Below, piece by piece: positions 41,301-46,859 of a stretch of DNA of 53,723 nucleotides. Each line of letters starts with the position of its first letter. Within the stretch, counting starts at the first letter, position 1. The translations under genes and the position numbers were made by a program. Source of the stretch: Phoronis australis (Eukaryota; Phoronida; Phoronidae); NCBI GenBank assembly GCA_002633005.1, contig NMRA01000553.1, positions 228,586-282,308 on the forward strand, given 5' to 3'. Below the pieces are notes generated by a model that ran no database searches, was not told where the DNA came from, and saw only the letters and a list, made by a program, of their open reading frames with translations.

Positions 41301-44063
41301 GCCTTAATTCTTGTTCGTGAATATTCTTTTTCATTTTCCTGATGATTTAGTGATGACAAAATGAATATTCACTGTCAATACTCGAATCTCATGAATTTCC
41401 TTTAGAAACCTCAAATTACTATATTTTGAGGTTCTGTGATAATGTAAACACGTGTCAAAACTGAAAAACGAAGGGTTGCCAATATGACACCTCACAGATT
41501 TATTTATAATGTGGTTATGATGAAGGTATACATATGGTTAAATTTCTATGAAATTGTGAACAACTTTCATGTTGACCATTTTTCTGTGACATTAATATTT
41601 CCCATTCAAATTTCCAATTGAACAACGCTACGTCGCTAAATCAGACTATAGTACATGGACCGACAACTACGTATATTTTCAATGGACGAAATCTGTGTAA
41701 GCTGTGACGTCTTTATTCACTAGCGACACCTGGACAAATTAGCAACTTTTAATTCCAGCAAGCACGCCGTCGGCTAATCAAGGTCTGCTGTTGTGTGGTC
41801 GGGTAGTAGCATTGCCAAAAGTACTCACGATACCAACATTCTACTATTGCAAAACTTTGAACAGCGCTTCAACTCTGAAATTATTTTTTCATTTTACTAG
41901 ACACTAAAATAGATTCGAGAATTTCCTGTCACAATACACTAACCGGAAACTGAAATTGGCAATTTAGGAGGGTGGCGCCTCCTCTAAGATAATTCGCAAG
42001 AAAATGTCGGAGTTGCGAACCTGTTGTCTATAATCTATGATAAAACCTTCATAACAGCCCAGTGTACAGCTGTGGTGATGATACTTAGCAGGTAGGGGAA
42101 TTCAGGTCAGCAGGATAAGGGGTATAATATAGAATGTAGAGGCGCCGCACGTTTTGGTGACGGTAGTGACAACTAAGTATTGCCACGAGACGTCAGAGAA
42201 CGGCGGATATGATACATGTTTGAACTATAAACTCGCATTTAGGTTGACTTTACGCGCCTGTGCTGGGTGAACTTACACTAACATGTACATGTATGCTCGT
42301 GCAGCTAACAAACTTTCAATTTAAGTCGAGTTTCTTTTCTTTTCTCGTTTTTGGCGTTTTCTATTCACGTTTGTGATAAGCTATAGAGGGAAGTTTAATG
42401 CTGACAACGAAATCACTTGTAAATGGTTTTATGCACTTTAGCATCACGGAATGGGTTTTGGAGACACAGCAATAGACGCTGGACGCCCGGAAAGAGATTG
42501 AAATACACATATGCGGGTGCCTGAAAATCGAGTATGAAAAAATGTAAGTTTTAAAACACTATAATAAATATTGATCACATTACAAGCTTTACCTGCCATG
42601 ATAAGGAGGACTTCTGGTGGAGGAGAGATTTGCTTAGTTGGTTTGACTGCGGCAGCTAAAAATACAAAAGTAGACACAATGTCCGACCGCTGAAGGGCGG
42701 GTGCAAATACCCAGCCCTCATGATACATGTAGCTGTACGTTTTTGCGGCACAATAGGCTCATAGTCAGTGAATAGCGAAACATTGGATGTGTTACTAGTT
42801 ACTAATCAGATATTTGTGAATTTTTTTTTCTGTGAAACAAACCATAATTTGAGTATTTGTGTTGTTATATTTGATAGTGAAATTCTCTTTTTGAAAAATT
42901 TCCTGCAGTAGTTTACATAGCGAACAAGGCGAGACAATAACATTGGTACCGGATGTTTCTTGCTGCACGAGAGCTCGGTGGCTTGTTTCGACTTCGGTAG
43001 CTACAAAAATGTAACATACATGTAGGCGGTAGGCAAGTAACATTAACAGGGAATTAGAATACTTAGTTCTGTGAAAGAATCATGAACAGATATGTACATA
43101 AAGGCCACCGAATAACATGTTGCGGACAGCAAACGAATCAAAACCGCAGTGCAATACACGCGTGTAACAACTTTATCTATACACGACATTGCCAGTATCC
43201 AGATAAGGAGTTTATATTTATATTGGACAGTTTTGAAAAAACTTTTTCAGTCTTGAAAACAAAACACAGATATCTCGATTGGATGGCACAACTTTGTTAA
43301 AAAGCGTTGTATTTGCGGTTCGAGACTTTAACTGGACTGGCCTTTGAATAACAATAGTGTTTCCAAAAAGTTACAACTCTGGGCGTGTCTCAATCCTGAC
43401 CATTTTCTGCTTCCTGTCCCATTTACATTTTGCGACTGTCATTCTAGTGTTTGATTGTTCTGCAGTGGTCACCATTTAGGTGTGTGATGTTCAAAGCAAA
43501 GTAACGAAACGCCTGGACCTTGTATTTTATATGGTATATTATATGACGTCGTTCGCTAAAGCCCTTGTTATTTGTTTCATTGAATATCTGTTCCGTACGC
43601 GAAGATTTCTCTCCGCAACTGCATATTCACTGTCTTGTGTGTTGGTGGTATTCAATCGTCCTTTATTCATAAAACTTGCACATCATAAACAAACCATTCA
43701 TGTACATGCATGTACGTACAATATAAGAATTCGATAACTCTCCCCTGAACTTGCCTGATGAATGTTTATAACAACAAATGGAATATCCCGCTAGACTTCC
43801 TGCCCCATTGTAATGCCACATGCAATACTCATTTGTTTACTTAAGTTTTGTACTAGAGGTCTTTTCTAACACATCGAAATAAATCCAATAACCATATTCA
43901 AGAACTTACAGCACACGTGAGTATCATTCACGGTTATGTCCGGTCTTGAACCTCCTGCAGCGTGTGGGCCGATAAGTTCATGATAGTAATTCGGGAGTAA
44001 CAGCATGCATGTACATGTCAGAAAATTCCGGATACAACATTCATAGCCGGAAGTATACACCAT
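20070..44063 (-). CDS. 20-exon gene: predicted type I membrane protein with two gluzincin-ShKT modules
   Basis: Gene-level entry; the exons are listed separately. Reading the minus strand, exons lie at 44063-43910, 43000-42950, 42655-42593, 40528-40505, 40391-40212, 39143-38870, 38488-38323, 33754-33556, 32915-32823, 32490-32356, 29854-29831, 29673-29494, 28225-27952, 27561-27396, 26524-26326, 25635-25561, 25215-25078, 23212-23072, 22120-21929 and 20350-20070. Every junction keeps phase and the total is 3009 nt, giving 1002 residues. Predicted order: N-terminal exon (1-51), linkers (52-97), peptidase B (98-370), Gly-rich linker and ShKT B (371-446), peptidase A (447-727), Gly-rich linker and ShKT A (728-798), juxtamembrane region (799-909), transmembrane helix (about 912-935) and tail. 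Zinc ligands are expected at H256/H260 with a Glu near 302-306, and H613/H617 with a Glu near 659-663. Expected to act outside the cell at the plasma membrane; the substrate is unknown. Two separate genes (B and A) remain possible, but B has no membrane exons and A has no N-terminal exon. Confidence 0.72.
21929..22120 (-). CDS. Juxtamembrane exon 2 of the large gene (E19)
   Basis: A 192-nt, phase 1-1 exon with acceptor CCGGTTAG and donor GAAG/GTAATA. It encodes about 64 residues with mixed charged and hydrophobic positions, ending in an Arg/Lys/Glu-rich stretch just before the membrane helix. With the preceding exon it may form one small alpha/beta domain like the SEA-type or similar membrane-proximal folds, but no signature is clear. 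It lies 0.95 kb downstream of E18, across an intron holding a LINE fragment. Confidence 0.6.
22340..22900 (+). mobile_element. Decayed non-LTR retrotransposon reverse transcriptase fragment (CR1/Jockey-like)
   Basis: The plus strand encodes recognisable RT blocks: RQGSILGP at about 22390, then FVNDLP, and LFADDTAMA at about 22470, the FADD block carrying the catalytic Asp pair. After a frame change comes an INKFKYLV-type block near 22680 and an H-I-T-K-K-L-S motif near 22745. Frames change and stops interrupt it, so it is dead. It is 5'-truncated and lies antisense in the intron between E19 and E18. The assignment to CR1/Jockey-like rather than another non-LTR clade is tentative. Confidence 0.75.
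23072..23212 (-). CDS. Juxtamembrane exon 1 of the large gene (E18)
   Basis: A 141-nt, phase 1-1 exon with acceptor ATTCACCAG and donor TCAG/GTAATT. It encodes about 47 residues with a beta-strand-like start (VEVKVSFRIHT), an Ala/Ile/Val-rich helix (SAAIIVKSVAEALGI) and a second strand (VTDVVIES). The beta-alpha-beta pattern resembles short membrane-proximal ferredoxin-like or SEA-like domains. It is joined upstream to the ShKT exon of module A in phase 1. Confidence 0.62.
23471..24186. mobile_element. MITE-like element with imperfect terminal inverted repeats
   Basis: The left end reads GTCCTGTTTCATGAAAAC, and the right end reads TTTCATGAAATGGGCCCC, its imperfect reverse complement. An internal TTTCATGAACAGGAC at about 24108 suggests a nested or composite copy. 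The inside is full of TTAAG/CTTAA direct and inverted motifs. There is no coding capacity. It lies in the intron between E17 and E18. Confidence 0.6.
25078..25215 (-). CDS. ShKT domain exon, module A (E17)
   Basis: A 138-nt, phase 1-1 exon with acceptor TTCACAG; the donor is taken at GGAG/GTGATG. It encodes an ShKT (ShK-like) domain beginning CEDSHRQCPLWASDGWC and ending CNGSCNTC, then a Gly-rich tail. The Cys spacing from the third canonical Cys onward (10-3-2) matches ShK, and the C-x2-W-A motif is present. One additional Cys follows GWC by two residues. ShKT domains in animals commonly accompany extracellular metallopeptidases as small disulfide-bonded modules; nothing here implies toxicity. 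The donor is weaker than in copy B (GTGAGG). If it is unused, a TAG follows soon after GGGDEGI. Confidence 0.75.
25561..25635 (-). CDS. Gly-rich linker exon, module A (E16)
   Basis: A 75-nt, phase 1-1 exon with acceptor CCTATTGCAG and donor AAAA/GTAGGT. It encodes a hinge with the motif VMNCDGSGGAGSRGGAGGK: one Cys and many Gly. The orthologous exon of module B is 93 nt with a longer Gly run, the difference being whole codons. It connects the peptidase domain to the ShKT domain. Confidence 0.65.
26326..26524 (-). CDS. Peptidase exon with downstream Glu motif, module A (E15)
   Basis: A 199-nt exon, phase 0 to 1, acceptor GTGTGCAG and donor AGAC/GTAAGT. It starts AEGVQSYFGVNAY, which joins EYF from the previous exon to form EYFAEGVQ, the expected location of the third (Glu) zinc ligand of a gluzincin. 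It continues through PPNGIHNHVNTRDKL and LYYLLKEAFP, a conserved C-terminal part of this peptidase family as I recall it from bacterial, fungal and animal relatives. Two Cys near the end may form a disulfide. Confidence 0.78.
27396..27561 (-). CDS. Peptidase active-site exon, module A (E14)
   Basis: A 166-nt exon, phase 2 to 0, acceptor TGTCGCAG and donor GTACGA directly after EYF. It encodes SEDHGLHEFSHGYHILG, containing the HExxH zinc-binding motif (HEFSH) with a further His three residues on. The segment GLWANTYSLSTVQEYF follows, which leads into the downstream Glu motif. It differs from module B at four of about 55 residues, none in HEFSH or EYF. Confidence 0.82.
27952..28225 (-). CDS. 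Peptidase upstream-domain exon, module A (E13)
   Basis: A 274-nt exon, phase 1 to 2, acceptor TTTTACAG and donor ATAG/GTAATG. It encodes the segment just before the active site: SSLSDNALKRACYIVRFLF, DVRQAYYKHFGRFALIG, an N-glycosylation site in RENTTDIPEH, and PVSTAGEENVLCHEDDRYR. The TTDIPEH and GEEN-L-C-x-x-D-x-YR signatures match my memory of the same uncharacterised gluzincin family in bacteria and fungi, where they precede HEFAH. The family has no settled name that I know. Confidence 0.78.
29226..29473. mobile_element. 248-bp MITE with TAG target-site duplication
   Basis: The left end GGGCCCGTTCCAAGAAACC and the right end (read inward) GGGCACGTTCCAACAAAAC form imperfect terminal inverted repeats. 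The element is flanked by TAG on both sides. Copy B has the uninterrupted site at about 40191-40196, with a single TAG between CTATAATT and ATCTCTAGAG. The inside is AT-rich with CTTAA/TTAAG motifs and has no ORF. Its right end lies 15 nt from the GT donor of exon E12. Confidence 0.85.
29494..29673 (-). CDS. Peptidase N-terminal exon, module A (E12), with a damaged acceptor
   Basis: A 180-nt, phase 1-1 exon homologous to 40212-40391. It encodes DGEIPSL, HTCGRVRGVPSHLRSRSHMG and FYQKYTVAYGIPVLG, differing from copy B at about four positions. The donor TTAG/GTAAGG is intact. At the acceptor, copy B reads TTCAG before ATGATGGAG, while this copy reads TTCAT. The invariant AG is therefore AT, through a G-to-T change in gene orientation (29674). 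The nearest usable AG lies inside the exon, 9 nt downstream (GGAG). The exon may be skipped in frame, spliced at the inner site, or the base may be an error. Confidence 0.65.
29831..29854 (-). CDS. 24-nt microexon, module A (E11)
   Basis: Flanked by AACGCAAG (acceptor) and GTAATG (donor), phase 1-1, encoding DQLISITP once joined. Copy B has the same microexon at 40505-40528 with the same acceptor context, encoding DQLFTITS. Conservation of length, phase and both sites between copies supports it; the acceptor lacks a good pyrimidine tract. Confidence 0.5.
32356..32490 (-). CDS. ShKT domain exon, module B (E10)
   Basis: A 135-nt, phase 1-1 exon with acceptor TTCACAG and donor GGTG/GTGAGG. It encodes CEDSHRQCPLWASDGWC, then DRCSTWMYENCKGSCNTC and a Gly/Asp-rich tail. 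The Cys pattern is the same as module A, including the extra Cys two residues after GWC. Nonsynonymous differences from A are few (Ser/Thr, Asn/Lys). No membrane or juxtamembrane exon follows before the next module, so it probably splices on to the microexon at 29854. Confidence 0.78.
32823..32915 (-). CDS. Gly-rich linker exon, module B (E9)
   Basis: A 93-nt, phase 1-1 exon with acceptor CCTATTGCAG and donor AAAA/GTAGGT. It encodes a hinge with one Cys (VMTCGGGG) and long Gly runs from a GGTGGT-type microsatellite. It is six codons longer than the module A copy. Confidence 0.65.
33556..33754 (-). CDS. Peptidase exon with downstream Glu motif, module B (E8)
   Basis: A 199-nt exon, phase 0 to 1, acceptor GTGTGCAG and donor AGAC/GTAAGT. 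It starts AEGVQSYFGVNAY and contains PPNGIHNHVNTRDKL. It is nearly identical to 26326-26524. It is separated from the active-site exon by an intron of 4.6 kb (0.9 kb in copy A), because of the foldback insertion. Confidence 0.78.
34190..35310. repeat. Tandem satellite-like array, unit about 300 bp, about four units
   Basis: Landmark motifs recur at about 300-bp steps: GAACACCGAATGACC near 34210, 34522 and 34832 and a degenerate copy near 35110; AATGCCCCATGA near 34367 and 34672 with later variants. Each unit also includes CCGCCAGAAAC-type and TTTGAGCTA-type motifs that recur at half-unit steps, so the unit is probably itself a diverged dimer. Confidence 0.8.
35525..35600. repeat. C-rich arm of an inner inverted repeat (partner 36003-36095)
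   Basis: It begins TTGTTCTAAAACCCCCTC and continues with CCCCCTCGACCC units. The reverse complement, with the matching GGGTTTTAGAACAATT end, lies at 36003-36095. The spacer is about 400 bp. Confidence 0.85.
36003..36095. repeat. G-rich arm of the inner inverted repeat
   Basis: Repeats of GGGGGTCGAG on the plus strand with at least four G-runs at short spacing, ending GGGGTTTTAGAACAATT. It is the inverted partner of 35525-35600 and is preceded by an ambiguous base at 36002. Confidence 0.85.
36346..36683 (-). pseudogene. Decayed transposon-associated ORF (HEEADT...DTDV family)
   Basis: Two overlapping minus-strand frames carry consecutive pieces of one protein: FLFQEWQKDPYGQIL in one frame, and then CIRLSYIGAMA, SHEEVDTFLTVHVANS and DDALIIASDTNVIVVV in the next. 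I recall F-L-x-x-E-W, then S-H-E-E-A-D-T and S-x-D-T-D-V, from a repeated, probably transposon-encoded protein family common in lancelets, corals and other invertebrates. A frameshift between the pieces makes it a pseudogene. It lies inside the foldback insertion and may be the relic of its autonomous ORF. Confidence 0.5.
37250..37700. repeat. Inverted partner of the 34.0-35.3 kb satellite array
   Basis: The sequence is the reverse complement of the left-arm unit, with about 1.5 units and indels. CATTCGGTGTCTCTTGCGGT at 37499 corresponds to the ACCGAATGACC motif of the left arm. Confidence 0.8.
38323..38488 (-). CDS. Peptidase active-site exon, module B (E7)
   Basis: A 166-nt exon, phase 2 to 0, acceptor TGTCCCAG and donor GTACGA. 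It encodes TEDNGLHEFSHGYHILG with the zinc motif HEFSH intact, and ends QEYF. It is the equivalent of 27396-27561. All catalytic positions that I can identify are retained, so module B looks enzymatically competent. Confidence 0.82.
38870..39143 (-). CDS. Peptidase upstream-domain exon, module B (E6)
   Basis: A 274-nt exon, phase 1 to 2, acceptor TTTTACAG and donor ATAG/GTAATA. It contains SSLSDNALKRACYIVRFLF, RENTTDIPEH (an N-glycosylation site) and GEENVLCHEDDRYR. It is almost the same as 27952-28225, with conservative changes (Ala/Ser, Val/Leu, Arg/Gln, Ala/Thr). Confidence 0.78.
40212..40391 (-). CDS. Peptidase N-terminal exon, module B (E5)
   Basis: A 180-nt, phase 1-1 exon with a good acceptor (TTTTTTTCTGTTCAG) and donor TTAG/GTAAGG. 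It encodes DDGEIPSLK, HTCDRVRGVPSHLRSRSHMG and FYQKYTEAYGIPVLG. FYQKY-x-x-A-x-GIPVLG is a conserved start of the peptidase domain as I recall the family. This copy has the intact acceptor that copy A lacks. Confidence 0.75.
40505..40528 (-). CDS. 24-nt microexon, module B (E4)
   Basis: Acceptor AACGCAAG, donor TCAG/GTAAAG, phase 1-1, encoding DQLFTITS once joined. Counterpart of 29831-29854. Confidence 0.5.
41640..42040. mobile_element. Short non-autonomous element, about 0.4 kb (related to 44515-45330)
   Basis: The left end GACTATAGTACATGGACCG and the right-end region CGGAGTTGCGAACCTGTTGT / TGTCTATAATCTAT are shared with 44515-45330. So are internal pieces TTCACTAGCGACACCTGG and CACTAACCGGAA. 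The ends CTATAGTACA and TTGTCTATAA suggest short inverted termini. A more diverged relative may lie near 13660-13810. Confidence 0.55.
42593..42655 (-). CDS. Pro/Lys linker exon (E3)
   Basis: A 63-nt, phase 1-1 exon with acceptor GTATTTTTAG and donor GCAG/GTAAAG. It encodes a linker with the motif VKPTKQISPPPEV followed by LLIMA. Phase fits the exons on both sides. Confidence 0.5.
42950..43000 (-). CDS. Linker exon (E2)
   Basis: A 51-nt, phase 1-1 exon with acceptor CATTTTTGTAG and donor TCCG/GTACCA, encoding a polar linker with TEVETSHRALVQQETS. No counterpart was found in genes 0 and 1, so support is splice phase only. Confidence 0.4.
43910..44063 (-). CDS. N-terminal exon of the large gene (E1)
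   Basis: A 154-nt exon from an ATG in strong Kozak context (CCAAGATGG) to donor TGCT/GTAAGT in phase 1. It encodes about 51 residues: a hydrophobic Cys/Leu stretch in the first 23 residues that could serve as a weak signal peptide, then NYYHELIGPHAAGG and an N-glycosylation site (NDT). Compared with 4957-5104 and 16357-16504 it has a 6-nt in-frame expansion within an ACATGTACATGC tract. The antisense frame that is open in the other two copies is broken here, which supports minus-strand coding. Confidence 0.6.
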
Positions 44064-44514
44064 CTTGGAAATTTACATGTAGCTACTGGAAGGAAACGAC
44101 GAGTTGTAAAGAAACTGAATACAGAAAACAGTAATGTGATACTACAGTAAACATTCCATGTAAGTCCTAGTGTTATTCAAGGTACGCCTAGAAATTGTTT
44201 ATTTCAAAATAGACGAAAACAGGAACGTCGTGAATTGACTTCAAACCTAGCCTAGGTATTGGCTAGAACGTGAAATGAATTCTTATCCGCTCCGTACAGA
44301 GTTGAGTATTGGCTTTCCAATACGTAGCTCCTAAGGGTTTGGTTAACCAACTAATAATTTGCTGGCACGGCCCCAGCCATTACTCATGCAGTCAAGCTTT
44401 CCTTCAACTCAAGGTTTCAAATCTATTCTGTTTTGTTTTGATGTGGTCATCCTTTGGCAATTTGCAGGGTTCTAATGTTTTCGTAAATAAGCAGTTACTA
44501 AGATAAGCCATGGA

Positions 44515-45330
44515 CTATAGTACATGGACCGCCAACTTTGCATATTTTCAATGGACGAAATCTGTGACCTTACGCACAAGTCGTGACGTCGCTATTCACT
44601 AGCGACACCTGGCAGACATTACACTCTTTACTTCCGCCAAGTACGCGGTCTGCCAGGGTGGCACTGAACAGCCAGGCTGCGGCCGCGGCCAATTTGCACT
44701 GCCAAAAATTAAAATCTAGGAGTAGGCCAGGCTTGGGGGCATTTTTAGTTAGGCATTGCGTGTAGGCCAAATGAATGTGGTTTGTTTGTATTTGTGAACA
44801 TGTTGAGAATGTAAAAAGACCACTTGCTCGGATGTAGCAGCACTCTCATTCAAGATGGCGGCCCTCGCTTGACAATACTTTTGAATCAAATTTTTGAAAT
44901 AGTTAGGAAATTTCCTTTTGGAATTAAATGTTGGCTGTAGTAGAGCATCGGCAGGAAAGTGATGGTTTTGGGGTGAAAAGTGCCTATTTTTCAAAGTTTA
45001 GCTTGGTCTTCAGTGGGAGTGGTCAAAAATACAAGAGAGAATATGGTTTCAGTGCTCATCTGTAGGACTTGTGATGTGAAATGACTCAAAGTTTTTCTTT
45101 CTTTGTATGCAGTTTTTGACAGAACGAAGAAAGGGTGACGAGTCCATGGACGTGTGTTTTGATAGGCGAACCCCTGTGAGAACTGTTCTGTTCCCCCTAT
45201 AATGGATAGTAAGCTAGATGCAAGAATTTCGCGTCACGACACACTAACCGGAAGCTGAGTTTGAATTGTTAAGAGGATATTTCGCAAAAAATGTCGGAGT
45301 TGCGAATCTCTTGTCTATAATCTATACATA
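44515..45330. mobile_element. Non-autonomous element, about 0.8 kb (longer relative of 41640-42040)
   Basis: Same ends as the 41.6-kb element (GACTATAGTACATGGACCG and TTGTCTATAATCTAT) with about 400 bp of additional internal sequence. This suggests that the shorter one is an internal-deletion form. No long ORF. Confidence 0.55.
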
Positions 45331-45410
45331 CCGTTTTTTCGCTTCAATAAAGTGCATTTTACCTCAATATTAGCCTCGAATGGCAGATACAACCGTGTAA
45401 TAACCCATAC

Positions 45411-45483
45411 ATAACATTCGGATTCGAACCGGGCCTCAAGAGTTTCGAGTCATCGATTTTACCACTACACCACTCAGAAGCTG
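45411..45483 (-). pseudogene. tRNA-like sequence (tRNA pseudogene or SINE head)
   Basis: On the minus strand an A-box-like TGGTGTAGTGG and a consensus B-box GGTTCGAATCC are correctly spaced for a tRNA-type internal promoter. The acceptor and T stems pair poorly, and I could not settle an anticodon. It is therefore better read as a decayed tRNA or the head of a tRNA-derived SINE than as a working tRNA. Confidence 0.5.
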
Positions 45484-46017
45484 ACGTCAGCGAACGTGAA
45501 AATAGAATACTTGCATGAGCACGCGCAATAATCGCATGCCCAACAAAGGGCACTGCACCGACATTGATACAATATGAAAAATAAAACGAATAATTTCCAT
45601 AAAAACGATATTTTAATTCAGTGAATTTTTTCTCTCGTATTCTCTCACTTGTAAATCATCGATCTCCAATTTGAATGCGGTTATCGTGTCGTCGGGCTCC
45701 TTTGACTTGAGCATTATACTCAGTTACTATTGGTAACCTACTCTAGCAGACGATATTTTTTCCCGGTCGAAGCTTAGAGTGATAAAATGTGTAGTAAGCT
45801 ATAATAGTTGCTAAACCTAAATTTATAGATTCACTTTATTTCTATTTTGTTAATTTTTTTCAATTGGTTTTGAGTATAAGCATTATTTGTAAATAATAGT
45901 TCGGCTTTTCTTAAAAGGTCACGACCTCCGACCCCGGGCCTCTGACATAGAAAGTAGTTACAAAGCCGAGGCGAGTCGAGAAAGGTAGATCGACTCCTTT
46001 CAATGTTTCTCGTTCAT

Positions 46018-46135
46018 TATGTGGTATAAATAGATTATTACATGTTCTCAGTCGTTATTCCCCGTTATCTAGAGCCCAAGTGGATTTTAGAGAATTATCG
46101 CCCGAGGGGCGATAATTCTCCAAAATCCACGCCAT
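46018..46135. repeat. Left copy of an inverted repeat, plus an adjoining palindrome
   Basis: Starting GGTATAAATAGATTATTACA, passing CGTTATCTAGAGCCC and reaching GAATTATCGCCCGAGGGG, this sequence is repeated inverted at 50682-50790. The last third is itself palindromic: the arm TGGATTTTAGAGAATTATCG is followed at once by CGATAATTCTCCAAAATCCA. The whole looks like the terminus of a DNA element. Confidence 0.8.
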
Positions 46136-46859
46136 GTCTTTTTTCATGAGTAATACGTATCTGGTGTGATCACTTGCGAATCAAATTCCACGTTAGACGC
46201 TCACGTGGTTATGAACATGTGTACATACGGGCATTCAATACCTCACGATAATAGAGAGGTTTCGCAAAGCGACGTGAACGTGAATTATCACGCATACTAA
46301 ATTGCACATGCCGATTCACGTTACAGTTACAAAAATGGGTTTCGCAACAGCAAGCGTAAACTGAATAACTGAACTCAGAGTGTCCAGTTATTGTAAGCCT
46401 AGTACAAGTCCTCTAGTTTACAAAAAAAACCCTTAAAAGTCTCTCTGCCAATGCTACTTCTTTTACATGAAACAGTCGTTTCTAAGAACTCCTACCAGAA
46501 ATAGTCAAGTCTTAGAAATTTATTTGCAGTTTAAAATAAATAGATGCATGTAAATTAAGCATATAAAAACAACAAAAAGATATTTCTTTTAAAAATCCAT
46601 TTTAGTTCGATGATATCCTGCGAACCCCGGCAGAATAATGGTTTTGGAAAAGGTACTTTTTTGCAAATAAACTTCAAGAACATTTATAGACGAAAGAACC
46701 GTATTCAATTTACACTGAAGTAAAGTAGAAGGATTGAGAACCCTGTCACAACAAAAATCATTTTGATGTCTTACCAAATAAGAATTAAAAATGGGTCACA
46801 GGTTTCGTGCTTAAAGCGACACGAATCTTTCTGTAGTCGCGTAAAATACTCAAACGCTG

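Larger units (their letters stand above)
32165..41320. repeat. Duplicon B carrying the first peptidase-ShKT module (partner 24880-30690)
   Basis: This is the partner of duplicon A in exons and introns. It includes the 3.7-kb insertion at about 33995-37740, without which the copies are of similar length. Intronic similarity is still high, so the duplication is recent or homogenised. Confidence 0.85.
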
